Position numbers and translations under genes: made by a program
Source: Gemmatimonadales bacterium
GTDB lineage: Bacteria > Gemmatimonadota > Gemmatimonadetes > Gemmatimonadales > GWC2-71-9
Direction of reading: 5' to 3'
Assembly: GCA_004525055.1 (NCBI GenBank)
Contig: SPDF01000043.1
Coordinates: 1-9,755, forward strand
DNA length: 9,755 nt
Part shown: one piece after another, positions 1 through 5,879 of the stretch
How positions within the stretch are numbered: the stretch's first letter is position 1
Layout of the letters: every line of letters begins with the position of its first letter
Notes under the pieces: model-generated
The model's input: the letters and a program-made list of their open reading frames with translations, nothing else
The model's database searches: none
What the model was told of the DNA's origin: nothing

Positions 1-878
1 ATCACGGCCTCCCCAGCGACCGCTTCCGCCGTGCCGTCGAGCTCCACGAGGAGGACAGCGGCGGCATCCACCGGGTACCCGGCGGCGTAGATGGACGCCT
101 CCACCGCACGGACGCAGGCCTGGTCCATCATCTCCATGGCGGCGGGGACGACACCTGCGGCGATGATCCCGCTCACCGCTTCGCTCGCCGTGCGGATGGA
201 GGGGAAGGCGGCGAGGAGGGTACGAACGGCGGCGGGAATCGGCTCGAGGCGAAGGGTGATCTCGGTCGCAATTCCGAACATCCCCTCACTGCCAACGAAA
301 AGCCCGACCAGGTCGGGGCCCCACGACTCACTGCTACCCGAGCCGAGTCGCACCAGGGTGGCGTTCGGCAGGAGCACCTCGAGGGCCACGACGTGGTTGG
401 TCGTGACACCGTACTTCAGGCAGTGCGGTCCTCCGGCGTTCTCCGCGATGTTTCCGCCGAGGGTGCACGCGCTTTGGCTGGAGGGGTCGGGGGCGTAATA
501 GAGGCCGTGCGGTAGTGCGGCCTCGGAGAGCCGGGCGTTCACGACGCCGGGTTCGACCACGGCCCGCCGCCGTTTCGGGTCGAGGTGCAGAATGCGGTTC
601 AGACGTGTCAGGACCACCAGGACCGCCTCATTCCCGGCGAGGGCGCCGCCAGAGAGGCCGGTGCCTGCGCCGCGCGCTACGAACGGCACGTTCGCCAGAT
701 GGAGGAGGTGGATGGCTTCGATGAGTTCCTGGCGGCTGCCGGGGAGAACGGCGAGAGCGGGACGCGAGGCGTGGGTGGGGAGGCCGTCGGCTTCGTAGGC
801 GGCGAGTTCGGCGGGGCGGGCGCGGACCCAGCGCGGTCCGACGATCCGGCCCAGATCGGTGGCGAGCGCCACGTTCAT
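1..878 (-). CDS. glcD: FAD-linked oxidase, GlcD / D-lactate dehydrogenase type (3' end beyond window)
   Basis: Flavoenzyme of the family that oxidises 2-hydroxy acids (glycolate or D-lactate) to 2-oxo acids and passes electrons to a membrane acceptor. Translating the minus strand from ATG 878 gives 292 residues with no stop before the window edge, against about 460-500 for the full family. The FAD-binding PCMH domain is clear: VPFVARGAGTGLSGGAL at residues 64-80, PDPSSQSACTLGGNIAENAG at 130-149, and GSEGMFGIATEITLRL at 196-211. The start of the C-terminal oxidase domain follows, with PAAMEMMDQACVRAVE at about 245-260. The ATG overlaps the stop of the LON-domain gene (ATGA, 878-875). No Shine-Dalgarno sequence is visible, so translation is probably coupled to that gene. 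A glcE or glcF partner, if present, would lie past coordinate 1. The family is secure. Glycolate versus D-lactate as substrate cannot be decided here, so the symbol is by family resemblance. Confidence 0.9.
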   Translation of the reverse strand, partial: MNVALATDLGRIVGPRWVRARPAELAAYEADGLPTHASRPALAVLPGSRQELIEAIHLLHLANVPFVARGAGTGLSGGALAGNEAVLVVLTRLNRILHLDPKRRRAVVEPGVVNARLSEAALPHGLYYAPDPSSQSACTLGGNIAENAGGPHCLKYGVTTNHVVALEVLLPNATLVRLGSGSSESWGPDLVGLFVGSEGMFGIATEITLRLEPIPAAVRTLLAAFPSIRTASEAVSGIIAAGVVPAAMEMMDQACVRAVEASIYAAGYPVDAAAVLLVELDGTAEAVAGEAV

Positions 879-1540
879 GTCGCGATTGCGATGTCGGGGT
901 AAGGACCGCCCTTCCCGTTGGTTCGGGCGCGGGAGTGGACTCGGGCCCGGGCCGCGGCCTCGGCGGCGAGCGGCGGCAACAACTCAAGAAGCAGGGCGAC
1001 GCGCTCGGAGGAGGTGCGCATCTCCAGTAGTCTCCGCTTCACCTCAAAATCGAAGTCGACAGCCGCGGCGACCTGGAAAGAGAGCGGCTCTGCCTCGTCC
1101 GCCCAGGGAGAGTGGCCGCTGCTTCCGCTGAGCACCTCCATCGCACCCAGGTAGGCAGTCGCCACCTCGCGGAGGGCAGCCAACGACTCGACGGGCACAT
1201 CGGGGCCTGCGAGGTCCTCGAAGGTGTCCACCAGGCCCATCGGATAGGAAGTCTCGGTGGCCAGCACCTGGCGCAGGAGAAACCGTCGCTCGCCTACGAC
1301 GACGATGTTGCTGCGGCCGTCGGGGAGCTGGTGGGATGCGCGAATACGGGCGATGCAGCCGACGGTCCCGGAACGTGGTGGGCTGCCGTCGGGCGCGGGA
1401 GGAAGCAACCCGAAACGCTCGTCGGCTGTGAGGCAGTCGGCGAGCATCGCGCGATACCGGGGCTCAAAGATGTGGAGCGGGAGTGGGGTTCCCGGGAACA
1501 GCACCACTTCGAGCGGAAAGAGCGGAAGCCGGGATGGCAT
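875..1540 (-). CDS. Stand-alone LON substrate-binding (LON N-terminal) domain protein
   Basis: A 221-residue protein made of the Lon N-terminal substrate-recognition domain without the AAA+ ATPase or the Ser-Lys protease part. The diagnostic opening LPLFPLEVVLFPGTPLPL is at residues 5-22, followed by HIFEPRYRAML at 23-33. A second block, GTVGCIARIRASHQLPDGR at 58-76 and GERRFLLR at 83-90, is also typical. The C-terminal part is helical and rich in Leu, Ala and Glu, with Arg-rich residues near the end. Length matches the single-domain bacterial LON-like proteins of about 200-220 residues, whose biochemical role is poorly known; binding of unfolded protein or peptide is presumed by analogy with Lon. 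ATG 1540 puts the LPLFPL motif at the usual distance from the N-terminus. No Shine-Dalgarno sequence precedes it, but a TAGATT hexamer ends 5 bases before the ATG. The 3' end overlaps the glcD-type gene by 4 bp. Confidence 0.9.
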   Translation of the reverse strand: MPSRLPLFPLEVVLFPGTPLPLHIFEPRYRAMLADCLTADERFGLLPPAPDGSPPRSGTVGCIARIRASHQLPDGRSNIVVVGERRFLLRQVLATETSYPMGLVDTFEDLAGPDVPVESLAALREVATAYLGAMEVLSGSSGHSPWADEAEPLSFQVAAAVDFDFEVKRRLLEMRTSSERVALLLELLPPLAAEAAARARVHSRARTNGKGGPYPDIAIAT

Positions 1541-1584
1541 GCTGGAATCTAGCGGAATTGTGGTGGCGGGGGTGGTCTATTCTG

Positions 1585-1660
1585 TCATTGCGAGGCCAAC
1601 CAGTGCCCGAAGCAATCTCCAGATTGCTTCATCGGCCCCTCCGGGGGCTCCTCGCAATGA
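1585..1660. repeat. 76-bp nested inverted-repeat element (TCATTGCGAGG termini)
   Basis: An intergenic palindromic element between the sigma gene and the LON-domain gene. The ends are perfect 11-bp inverted repeats, TCATTGCGAGG at 1585-1595 and CCTCGCAATGA at 1650-1660. The centre holds a perfect 10-bp inverted repeat, GAAGCAATCT (1609-1618) and AGATTGCTTC (1621-1630), separated by CC. A smaller CCCC/GGGG hairpin (1636-1639 with 1643-1646) lies in the right half. The wording TCATTGCGAGG...GAAGCAATC resembles, from memory, an intergenic repeat found in many copies in diverse bacterial genomes. No flanking direct repeat and no ORF is visible. On the minus strand it begins 15 bases after the sigma stop codon. 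It could fold in the mRNA and protect or end the 3' end, but no T-run follows it. Whether it repeats in this genome cannot be seen from one copy. Confidence 0.85.
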
Positions 1661-1675
1661 AGGAAAGACGGTACG

Positions 1676-2569
1676 CTACGCGGCGCCCCACATCCCGTTG
1701 AGGCCCTTCACATCGGGGGCCTGACGGAGCTTCTCGAAGGCGCGCTCTCGGATCTGGCGAATCCGCTCACGGGTGACGCCGAGTAACTCGCCGATCCGCT
1801 CGAGGGTCATGGCGTCCGAGCCCTCTTCGAGGCCGTAGTAGAGATAGAGGATTTTGCGTTCGCGGGGAGTCAGGTACTGATCGAAGAGGCGGTCGATGAA
1901 CTCGCGGGTGAGCCGGGCATCGGTCTGGTCCTCGATATCCGAGCTGCCGGCTCCGGGAAACCGGTCACCGAAGGTGCTCGATCCCCGGTCGCTCCGTTCC
2001 ACCGGTGCATCGAGCGACATCTCTCCCGAACTCATTCGCCGCGCCAGGCGCACATTCTCCACTGATTCGTTCAGGGCGGTGGCGACCTCACGGTCGGTGG
2101 GCTCCCTGCCCATCTCCTGGGCCAGAAAACTCACGGCACGCGACATCTTGATAAGGGATGAATTCTGGTTGAGTGGGATTCTGACGCTGCGGGTCTGCTC
2201 GGCGAGGGCCTTGAGGACCGCCTGACGCACCCACCAGACGGCGTACGAGATGAACTTGACGCCATGATCGGGATCGAACTTTCGCACTGCCTTCAGCAAC
2301 CCCTCGTTGCCGATGGCGACGAGCTCGGAAAGATCCAGTCCGTGGCCCTGGTACTTCTTCACATAGGAGATCACGAATCGGAGGTTGGCGGTAACCAACC
2401 GCTCGGCCGCCTTGGCGTCCCCGTCCTGGGCCAAGCGCGCGAGGCGCTTTTCCTCGGCGGGGTCCGAGATCATGGGGAGTTTCTGGATGTCATGGAGGTA
2501 TTGGTCGAAAGCCCCGGTGGGTACAGCGCGAAAGAGAGCTTTGGGCTTGGTGGCACTACCGTGAGCCAT
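1676..2569 (-). CDS. rpoD: Primary-type sigma-70 factor (RpoD/SigA), short form without region 1.1
   Basis: RNA polymerase sigma subunit, 297 residues from ATG 2569. Region 1.2 is at about 19-50 (FDQYLHDIQKLPMIS...). Region 2 is at 56-120: LVTANLRFVISYVKKYQGHG, the core-binding LDLSELVAIGNEGLLKAV, and the -10 melting and recognition segment FISYAVWWVRQAV. Region 3 runs from about 121 to 210. Region 4.2, with the -35 helix-turn-helix, is LERIGELLGVTRERIRQIRE at 256-275. There is no acidic region 1.1, and region 2.4 (then LAEQTRSVRIPLNQN) resembles the roughly 290-residue housekeeping sigma of Bacteroidota and relatives more than E. coli RpoD. The frame stays open to an ATG at 2644, but that codon lies only a few bases after the predicted transcription start and lacks a Shine-Dalgarno sequence. 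ATG 2569 has GGGGA five bases upstream and gives the expected family length. A group 2 paralogue is possible, because other sigma genes in the genome are not visible. Confidence 0.93.
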   Translation of the reverse strand: MAHGSATKPKALFRAVPTGAFDQYLHDIQKLPMISDPAEEKRLARLAQDGDAKAAERLVTANLRFVISYVKKYQGHGLDLSELVAIGNEGLLKAVRKFDPDHGVKFISYAVWWVRQAVLKALAEQTRSVRIPLNQNSSLIKMSRAVSFLAQEMGREPTDREVATALNESVENVRLARRMSSGEMSLDAPVERSDRGSSTFGDRFPGAGSSDIEDQTDARLTREFIDRLFDQYLTPRERKILYLYYGLEEGSDAMTLERIGELLGVTRERIRQIRERAFEKLRQAPDVKGLNGMWGAA

Positions 2570-2574
2570 GGCGA

Positions 2575-2579
2575 TCCCC
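2575..2579 (-). promoter_or_regulatory. Ribosome binding site that fixes the sigma gene start
   Basis: On the minus strand GGGGA lies 5 bases before ATG 2569. The upstream in-frame ATG at 2644 is preceded by CGCACACCTG, with no purine-rich site. This favours the 297-residue product over the 322-residue one. Confidence 0.6.
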
Positions 2580-2654
2580 GTGGGTCGTGGCGCGAGCAGA
2601 AAACGGCGAGTTGTCTCTGGAGCTGACGGCGGGAGGCGAGCCATCAGGTGTGCG

Positions 2655-2683
2655 AATATAGGACACGACTAGAAACTGGTCAA
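2655..2683 (-). promoter_or_regulatory. Sigma-70-type promoter of the sigma factor gene
   Basis: Read on the minus strand: -35 TTGACC (2683-2678), a 17-bp spacer, then -10 TATATT (2660-2655). This matches the TTGACA/TATAAT consensus at 5 of 6 and 5 of 6 positions with the ideal spacing. An A/T-rich stretch (AAAGAAATTTTT) just upstream could act as an UP element. Transcription would begin near 2648, leaving a leader of about 80 nt before ATG 2569. No operator is obvious inside the promoter. The sequence fits the general housekeeping consensus better than the TTTG...TANNTTTG form known for Bacteroidota. The sigma gene may therefore be transcribed by its own product, which is an inference. Confidence 0.75.
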
Positions 2684-2853
2684 GCAAAAATTTCTTTCCA
2701 CATCACAAAATTGTACTATTTAACAACTTGCGAATTTCGTCCACTTCCCCCGCGCGCGAGTTGCGCACAAAAGTGGGAAAAAATGTATAAGTGACTGTGT
2801 TATAGCCACTTATGGATTAACATTTGAATGGGTAAATGTGGACGACTGTGGAG
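2684..2853. other. AT-rich intergenic stretch between aroB and the sigma promoter
   Basis: Apart from the terminator at 2778-2813, I find no gene here on either strand. Runs such as CAAAATTGTACTATTTAACAA and TATGGATTAACATTTGAATG stand out from the GC-rich coding DNA on both sides. The part next to 2684 probably assists the sigma promoter. A second weak promoter could hide here, but no hexamer pair with good spacing was found. Confidence 0.5.
2778..2813 (-). terminator. Probable intrinsic terminator after aroB
   Basis: On the minus strand, 41 bases after the aroB stop, ATAAGTGGCT (2813-2804) pairs with AGTCACTTAT (2796-2787). This gives a 10-bp stem with one G-U pair and a 7-base loop. ACA and then six T residues (2783-2778) follow. 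The stem is poorer in G and C than a classic strong terminator, but the position at the end of a six-gene unit and the T-run support the call. The core 7-bp arms (ATAAGTG/CACTTAT) could alternatively be an operator, which I judge less likely. Confidence 0.6.
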
Positions 2854-3945
2854 TCAGGCGGCGCCGATCACGCGCAGCGCGTGCACAATTGCCTGCGTGT
2901 CGCGCACGGGAATGGCCCACCGTGCCCCATCGCGTGCCATCGAGCCGATGTCGTGCGGGAGGGAGAATCGGAGCTCGTTTTTCGAGCGCTTCTTGTCGAG
3001 GCGCATCGCTTCGAAAAGTTCCGTGGCGTCGATCTCGACCGGGAGTCGAGTCGGGAGGGAAAGCCGCTTCAATCCGGCCTTGATTCGTTCAGCCAGACCA
3101 GGGACGGCCACGCCGAGTGTCTCGGCAAGATGCGCCTCGGCCACGAGCCCCATCGCTACGGCGTCGCCGTGGGAGACCGCGAACTGGGTGGTGTGCTCGA
3201 CCGCGTGAGCGACGGTGTGTCCCGCGTTGAGTGTCGCGCGACGACCGGTCTCGCGCTCGTCCTCCATCACGACCGCCGCCTTCAACTCGACGCTCCGTGC
3301 GATAAACCGGGTGAGCGTCTCCGGATCCCGCGCGTGGAGTTGGTCTGCAGACTCTCCCAGGTCGGTCCAGTACGCCGCATCGGCGATGATACCGTGCTTG
3401 GCCATCTCCGCGAGCCCGCAGCGCAGCTGCTCTGGCGGGAGCGACTGCAGGACGAGTGGGTCGGCAAGGACCGCGGCAGGAGGGTGGAAGGCGCCGACGA
3501 GATTCTTCCCCAGCGGGGTGTCAACGCCGGTCTTGCCGCCGACGGAGGAGTCCACCATGGCCAGGAGGGTCGTGGGCACCTGGAGGAAGGGGATGCCCCG
3601 CGCATAGGTGGCGGCGACGAAGCCCGCCAGATCCCCGACCATTCCTCCGCCGAGCGCCACGATCGCGGCGTTTCGGGTTAGCCCCGCCGAGAAGAGGGCG
3701 TCGGTGAGTGCCTCCCAGCGCGCACGCGTCTTGGACGACTCGCCGGGAGGGACGGCGAGCGTGAGCGCCCAGGGGTCCGTCGCCACGCGATCGGCCAGCA
3801 GGGCGCCGACCGTTTCATCGGTGATGACCACGACTGGGCGCCCTGGCCAGAGTGCGGCGACGCGCGCCGGGAGTTCGTCGAGCACGCCGGGGCGAATCGT
3901 GACGGTGTAGTCACCGAGCGCGTGCGCAACCCGGAATTCCGGCAC
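2854..3945 (-). CDS. aroB: 3-dehydroquinate synthase
   Basis: Second enzyme of the shikimate pathway. It converts 3-deoxy-D-arabino-heptulosonate 7-phosphate to 3-dehydroquinate in the cytoplasm, using NAD+ and a divalent metal. At 363 residues it matches the family length. The nucleotide-binding GGGMVGDLAGFVAATYARG is at 99-117 and VPTTLLAMVDSSVGGKTGVD at 123-142. The GKNLVGAF segment is at 146-153. Metal-ligand candidates are E180 (in GLAEMAKHG), H243 (in LNAGHTVAHA) and H259 (in AVSHGDAVAMG). DKKRSKNELRFSLP at 317-330 is the usual C-terminal substrate-binding block. The start codon is GTG at 3945, only 2 bases after the stop of the adenosyltransferase gene, and no strong Shine-Dalgarno sequence is seen, so translation is probably coupled. 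It is the last gene of its unit and is followed by a hairpin with a T-run. No other shikimate gene is next to it. Confidence 0.97.
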   Translation of the reverse strand: MPEFRVAHALGDYTVTIRPGVLDELPARVAALWPGRPVVVITDETVGALLADRVATDPWALTLAVPPGESSKTRARWEALTDALFSAGLTRNAAIVALGGGMVGDLAGFVAATYARGIPFLQVPTTLLAMVDSSVGGKTGVDTPLGKNLVGAFHPPAAVLADPLVLQSLPPEQLRCGLAEMAKHGIIADAAYWTDLGESADQLHARDPETLTRFIARSVELKAAVVMEDERETGRRATLNAGHTVAHAVEHTTQFAVSHGDAVAMGLVAEAHLAETLGVAVPGLAERIKAGLKRLSLPTRLPVEIDATELFEAMRLDKKRSKNELRFSLPHDIGSMARDGARWAIPVRDTQAIVHALRVIGAA

Positions 3946-3947
3946 TG

Positions 3948-4493
3948 CTACCAGGTCTTGTCGGCCACGCCGGACCGATGGTTGGCCAGGCGCGCCAGTG
4001 TGAAGAGGAGATCGGAGAGGCGGTTGAGATAGGTGATCAGAAGCGGAGGGACGGCGGCGCTGTGCGACAGGTGCACGACGCTGCGTTCCGCGCGCCGGCA
4101 GACCGTCCGGGCATGATGCAGGGCGGCGGCCTGCGCGGTCCCCGCCGGGAGGACGAAAGCGCGGAGGGGGGGCAATTCAGCATCCGCGGCATCCATGGCA
4201 GCCTCGAATTCGCCGATCCGAGTCGGGGGAAGGTCCACCTTGGCGAGGGCCGCCTCCACCTTGGCGGGGTCCGGCGTCGCCAGGTAGCCCCCAATGCTGA
4301 AGAGGTCGCTCTGTACCGTTTCGAGGAGCGGGTCGAACGCGGCGTCGGGGTTGGCGGCACGTGCCACGCCGATCACGGCGTTCAGTTCGTCCACGTCGCC
4401 ATAGGCACCGACTCGCTCGTGGTCCTTCGGTACCCGCCCCCCGCCGAAGAGCCCGGTTTCGCCCTGATCGCCTGTCCGCGTGTAGATCTTCAT
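3948..4493 (-). CDS. pduO: Cob(I)alamin adenosyltransferase, PduO type
   Basis: Transfers the adenosyl group of ATP to cob(I)alamin, making adenosylcobalamin (coenzyme B12) in the cytoplasm. Length is 181 residues, normal for the PduO/MMAB family. The N-terminal ATP-binding motif TRTGDQGETGLFGGGR is at 5-20, DVDELNA at 33-39, RTVCRRAERSVVHL at 129-142, and YLNRLSDLLFTLAR at 155-168. The frame remains open far upstream, but the family N-terminus MKIYTRTGD fits ATG 4493. That ATG overlaps the stop of the reductase gene (ATGA, 4493-4490) and has AGGGA just 2 bases upstream, an unusually short gap that fits coupled translation. There is no room for a cobalamin riboswitch in front, so any B12 control would act at the head of the unit, outside the window. 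The neighbouring flavoprotein reductase is a plausible source of electrons for cobalt reduction (inference). Confidence 0.95.
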   Translation of the reverse strand: MKIYTRTGDQGETGLFGGGRVPKDHERVGAYGDVDELNAVIGVARAANPDAAFDPLLETVQSDLFSIGGYLATPDPAKVEAALAKVDLPPTRIGEFEAAMDAADAELPPLRAFVLPAGTAQAAALHHARTVCRRAERSVVHLSHSAAVPPLLITYLNRLSDLLFTLARLANHRSGVADKTW

Positions 4494-5878
4494 GTTCCCT
4501 GTCTCGCGCGATGGATGACGGCGAGCATCTCGCCGGTTTCGGTGACCTTTTCGCGTGGAGCCCCGCGTGTGGCGCCTGCCGCGCACTCGTGCGCATCGAG
4601 TGCCTGCCAGTCGCGCCACCGCACGACCTCTACCCCGCGGGTGCCGAGGAGTGTCAAGAGAGCATCCGGCTCCGCTACAATCGGTTCCGGCAACGAGCCG
4701 TTGTCGGCGTCCTCGAGCAGACAACCGATTGTCTCGATCGCGTCGGGCTTGTTGGTGCCGATGACCCCGCTGGGCCCCCGCTTGATCCAACCTACCACGT
4801 AGAACCCTGCCACAATCACGCCCTCGGCGGCGGCGCGGACCCGTCCCCGGTCGTGAGGGATCACGGCGCGGCGCTCGTCGAATGGGACCCCCGCTATCGG
4901 GAGCGCGCGGTACCCTACTGAGCGGAAGACGAGGCCCGCCGGCAGAGTCGCTTCCTTTCCCGTGGCGAGGGCCTGGACGCCGCGCGGCCCGGCCGCAAGC
5001 CGGTTGGCACCGACCACCACCCGCTCAACGCGCCCATCTCCCTCGATACGCAGGGGCGATGTAGAGAAGAGGAGCTCGATGCGACGAGGACGCCCTTCCA
5101 CCCCCCGTTCGAGGAGGGCGCGCAGGGTCTTGAGGTTCTTCTCGGCTTCCCGATCGGGGGTTTCCTCGAGCGAAGCGAGAGTGGCATCGTCCAACTCGAG
5201 GTCGTCGGCCCGGACAACGATGTCGGCCAGGGAAAGTTCACCCAGTTCCTTGAGTTCCGGATTGGTGAACGCCGCCTGGGCGGGGCCCCGACGACCGAGG
5301 AGGTAGATTGTGCGCACCTTGCTCGCGCGGAGTGCCGCGAGGGCGGGTGCCGTGATGTCGGTCTTGGCCAGATCATCGGGGTCACTGGCGAGAATGCGGG
5401 TCACGTCCATCGCCACATTCCCGACGCCGACCACCACGGCCGACTCCTGCGTCAGGTCGAACCGCCGATCCTGAAAGTCCGGATGTCCGTTGTACCAGCC
5501 GACGAACTCGGTGGCGGTGTGGCTGCCGGAGAGCGCCTCGCCTGGAATGCCGAGGGACCGGTCCGACTCCGCGCCCACGGCCCACACGACGGCGTGATAG
5601 TGCCGCAGGAGTTCGTCGGCCGATAGGTCGCGACCGATGGTGACGTTGCCGAAGAACCGGAACCCCGGGTGCGCGGCCACCTTGTCGTAGACGCGGGTGA
5701 CGGACTTGATCTTCGGGTGATCGGGTGCCACGCCGCCCCGGACCAGCCCGTAGGGCGTCGGCAACCTGTCAAAGAGGTCCACGGCGATTGGGCGGTCCTG
5801 CTTGAGCAGGTAGTCCGCACCGTAGAACCCGGAGGGCCCTGCGCCAACGATGGCAACGCGGAGCGGGGCCGTAGCCAC
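4490..5878 (-). CDS. fprA: Ferredoxin-NADP+ reductase, adrenodoxin reductase / FprA type
   Basis: Cytoplasmic FAD enzyme that moves electrons between NADPH and a ferredoxin. The 462 residues match mycobacterial FprA and mitochondrial adrenodoxin reductase. The N-terminal FAD-binding Rossmann motif is VAIVGAGPSGFY at 8-19. PTPYGLVRGGVAPDHPKIKS at 40-59 is the family signature. The NADP domain shows VVVGVGNVAMDVTRIL at 148-163 and LLGRRGPAQAAFTNPELKEL at 193-212. FYVVGWIKRGPSGVIGTNKP at 359-378 closes the FAD site, and the C-terminal WRDWQALDAHE...GAPREKV...EM block (421-451) is also typical. The start is GTG 5878, one base after the stop of the carboxypeptidase gene. No fused ferredoxin domain is present, and no ferredoxin gene lies nearby. 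Its 3' end overlaps the adenosyltransferase start by 4 bp. Confidence 0.94.
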   Translation of the reverse strand: MATAPLRVAIVGAGPSGFYGADYLLKQDRPIAVDLFDRLPTPYGLVRGGVAPDHPKIKSVTRVYDKVAAHPGFRFFGNVTIGRDLSADELLRHYHAVVWAVGAESDRSLGIPGEALSGSHTATEFVGWYNGHPDFQDRRFDLTQESAVVVGVGNVAMDVTRILASDPDDLAKTDITAPALAALRASKVRTIYLLGRRGPAQAAFTNPELKELGELSLADIVVRADDLELDDATLASLEETPDREAEKNLKTLRALLERGVEGRPRRIELLFSTSPLRIEGDGRVERVVVGANRLAAGPRGVQALATGKEATLPAGLVFRSVGYRALPIAGVPFDERRAVIPHDRGRVRAAAEGVIVAGFYVVGWIKRGPSGVIGTNKPDAIETIGCLLEDADNGSLPEPIVAEPDALLTLLGTRGVEVVRWRDWQALDAHECAAGATRGAPREKVTETGEMLAVIHRARQGT

Positions 5879-5879
5879 G

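Noticed and set aside
1585..1660. Intrinsic terminator call for the repeat element
   Set aside because: The hairpins are strong, but no T-run follows on the minus strand (the sequence continues CAGAATAGACC), so it was listed as a repeat only.
1585..1660. CRISPR repeat
   Set aside because: It is a single unit with inverted, not direct, repeats. No spacers and no cas genes are present.
2701..2853. Candidate replication origin in the AT-rich gap (two TCCACA words near 2836-2852)
   Set aside because: No match to the full DnaA box TTATCCACA, no cluster of boxes, and no dnaA, dnaN or gyrB nearby.
4494..4560. Cobalamin riboswitch in front of the adenosyltransferase
   Set aside because: There is no untranslated space: the start overlaps the upstream gene by 4 bp, and that sequence codes for the conserved C-terminus of the reductase.
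4494..4790. 99-codon N-terminal extension of the adenosyltransferase frame
   Set aside because: It is Arg-rich, wholly inside the reductase gene in another frame, and absent from the PduO family. ATG 4493 gives the family N-terminus.
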